A program made the position numbers and the translations under genes. 5,916 bases of DNA from Eubacteriales Family XIII. Incertae Sedis bacterium. Its GTDB lineage: Bacteria > Bacillota > Clostridia > Peptostreptococcales > Anaerovoracaceae. The stretch spans positions 1 to 5,916 of the forward strand of contig JAIRPC010000086.1 in assembly GCA_031257215.1 (NCBI GenBank), given 5' to 3'. Below the pieces are notes generated by a model. The model worked only from the letters and a program-made list of their open reading frames with translations, had not been told where the DNA came from and ran no database searches. Below, piece after piece: positions 5,842-5,916 of this stretch (its first letter is position 1; every line of letters begins with the position of its first letter).

Positions 5842-5916
5842 ATCAATATCTCCCCATAGAACTTCCTGTCGATACCGTGCCGTATGACCGTGCGCACGAA
5901 CATGAAATGCAGGAGA
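5838..5916 (-). CDS. mreD: C-terminal end of an upstream membrane protein, probably MreD (partial)
   Basis: The last 25 complete codons read LLHFMFVRTVIRHGIDRKFY then GEILM and a TGA at 5838-5840. The TGA overlaps the GTG start of mrdA by four bases, the layout of a tightly coupled operon. The hydrophobic LLHFMFV followed by a basic stretch suits the end of a last membrane helix with a cytoplasmic tail. MreD, a membrane partner of the rod complex, usually sits immediately before mrdA; the name rests on this position rather than on recognisable motifs. Confidence 0.55.
   Translation of the reverse strand, partial: LLHFMFVRTVIRHGIDRKFYGEILM
5850..5855 (-). promoter_or_regulatory. Ribosome binding site that decides the GTG start of mrdA
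   Basis: GGGGAG on the minus strand lies 8 nt before the GTG at 5839-5841, an optimal distance. It falls inside the last codons of the mreD-like gene, so mrdA translation probably depends on that of its neighbour. No ATG occurs in the mrdA reading frame between here and the window edge. Confidence 0.7.

Overview
The window looks like chromosomal housekeeping DNA from a Gram-positive, Clostridia-like member of the Bacillota. The reasons are an RNase Y of Firmicutes type, the order mreD-like / mrdA (PBP2) / minD-like, near-consensus sigma-A type promoters, and purine-rich Shine-Dalgarno sites. Coding DNA is moderately GC-rich, with frequent ATA isoleucine codons in all genes. The species cannot be named. 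I see no mobile element, CRISPR array, tRNA or rRNA.

Layout. (1) 1-782, minus strand: the N-terminal half of rny (RNase Y), cut by the left edge of the window. (2) 783-1138: a 356-bp divergent intergenic region. It carries two face-to-face promoters whose -10 hexamers overlap at 1025-1032, one for rny (minus) and one for rodA (plus). It also holds a roughly 236-nt structured rny leader, a roughly 100-nt rodA leader with a terminator-like hairpin nested in a longer stem, and three copies of the octamer TTAACTTT. (3) 1139-2350, plus strand: a SEDS-family glycosyltransferase, called rodA. (4) 2316-3038, minus strand: a MinD-like ATPase starting at TTG, overlapping the 3' end of rodA by 35 bp on the opposite strand and the 3' end of mrdA by 8 bp on the same strand. 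(5) 3031-5841, minus strand: a long (936-residue) class B penicillin-binding protein 2. (6) 5838-5916, minus strand: the last 25 codons of an upstream gene, probably mreD, overlapping mrdA by 4 bp.

How the genes fit together. RodA polymerises glycan strands from lipid II and PBP2 cross-links them, together forming the core of the cell-elongation (rod) machinery; MreD is a membrane partner of that complex. In the familiar clostridial arrangement (from memory) the cluster runs mreBCD-mrdA-minC-minD-minE with rodA following in the same direction. Here minC and minE are not present next to minD, rodA faces the operon head-on, and the MinD-like protein lacks the C-terminal membrane-targeting helix and has Asn in place of the switch I Asp40. 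No wholly new system is evident. The best leads are this modified orphan MinD-like ATPase translationally joined to PBP2, and the compact rny/rodA control region.
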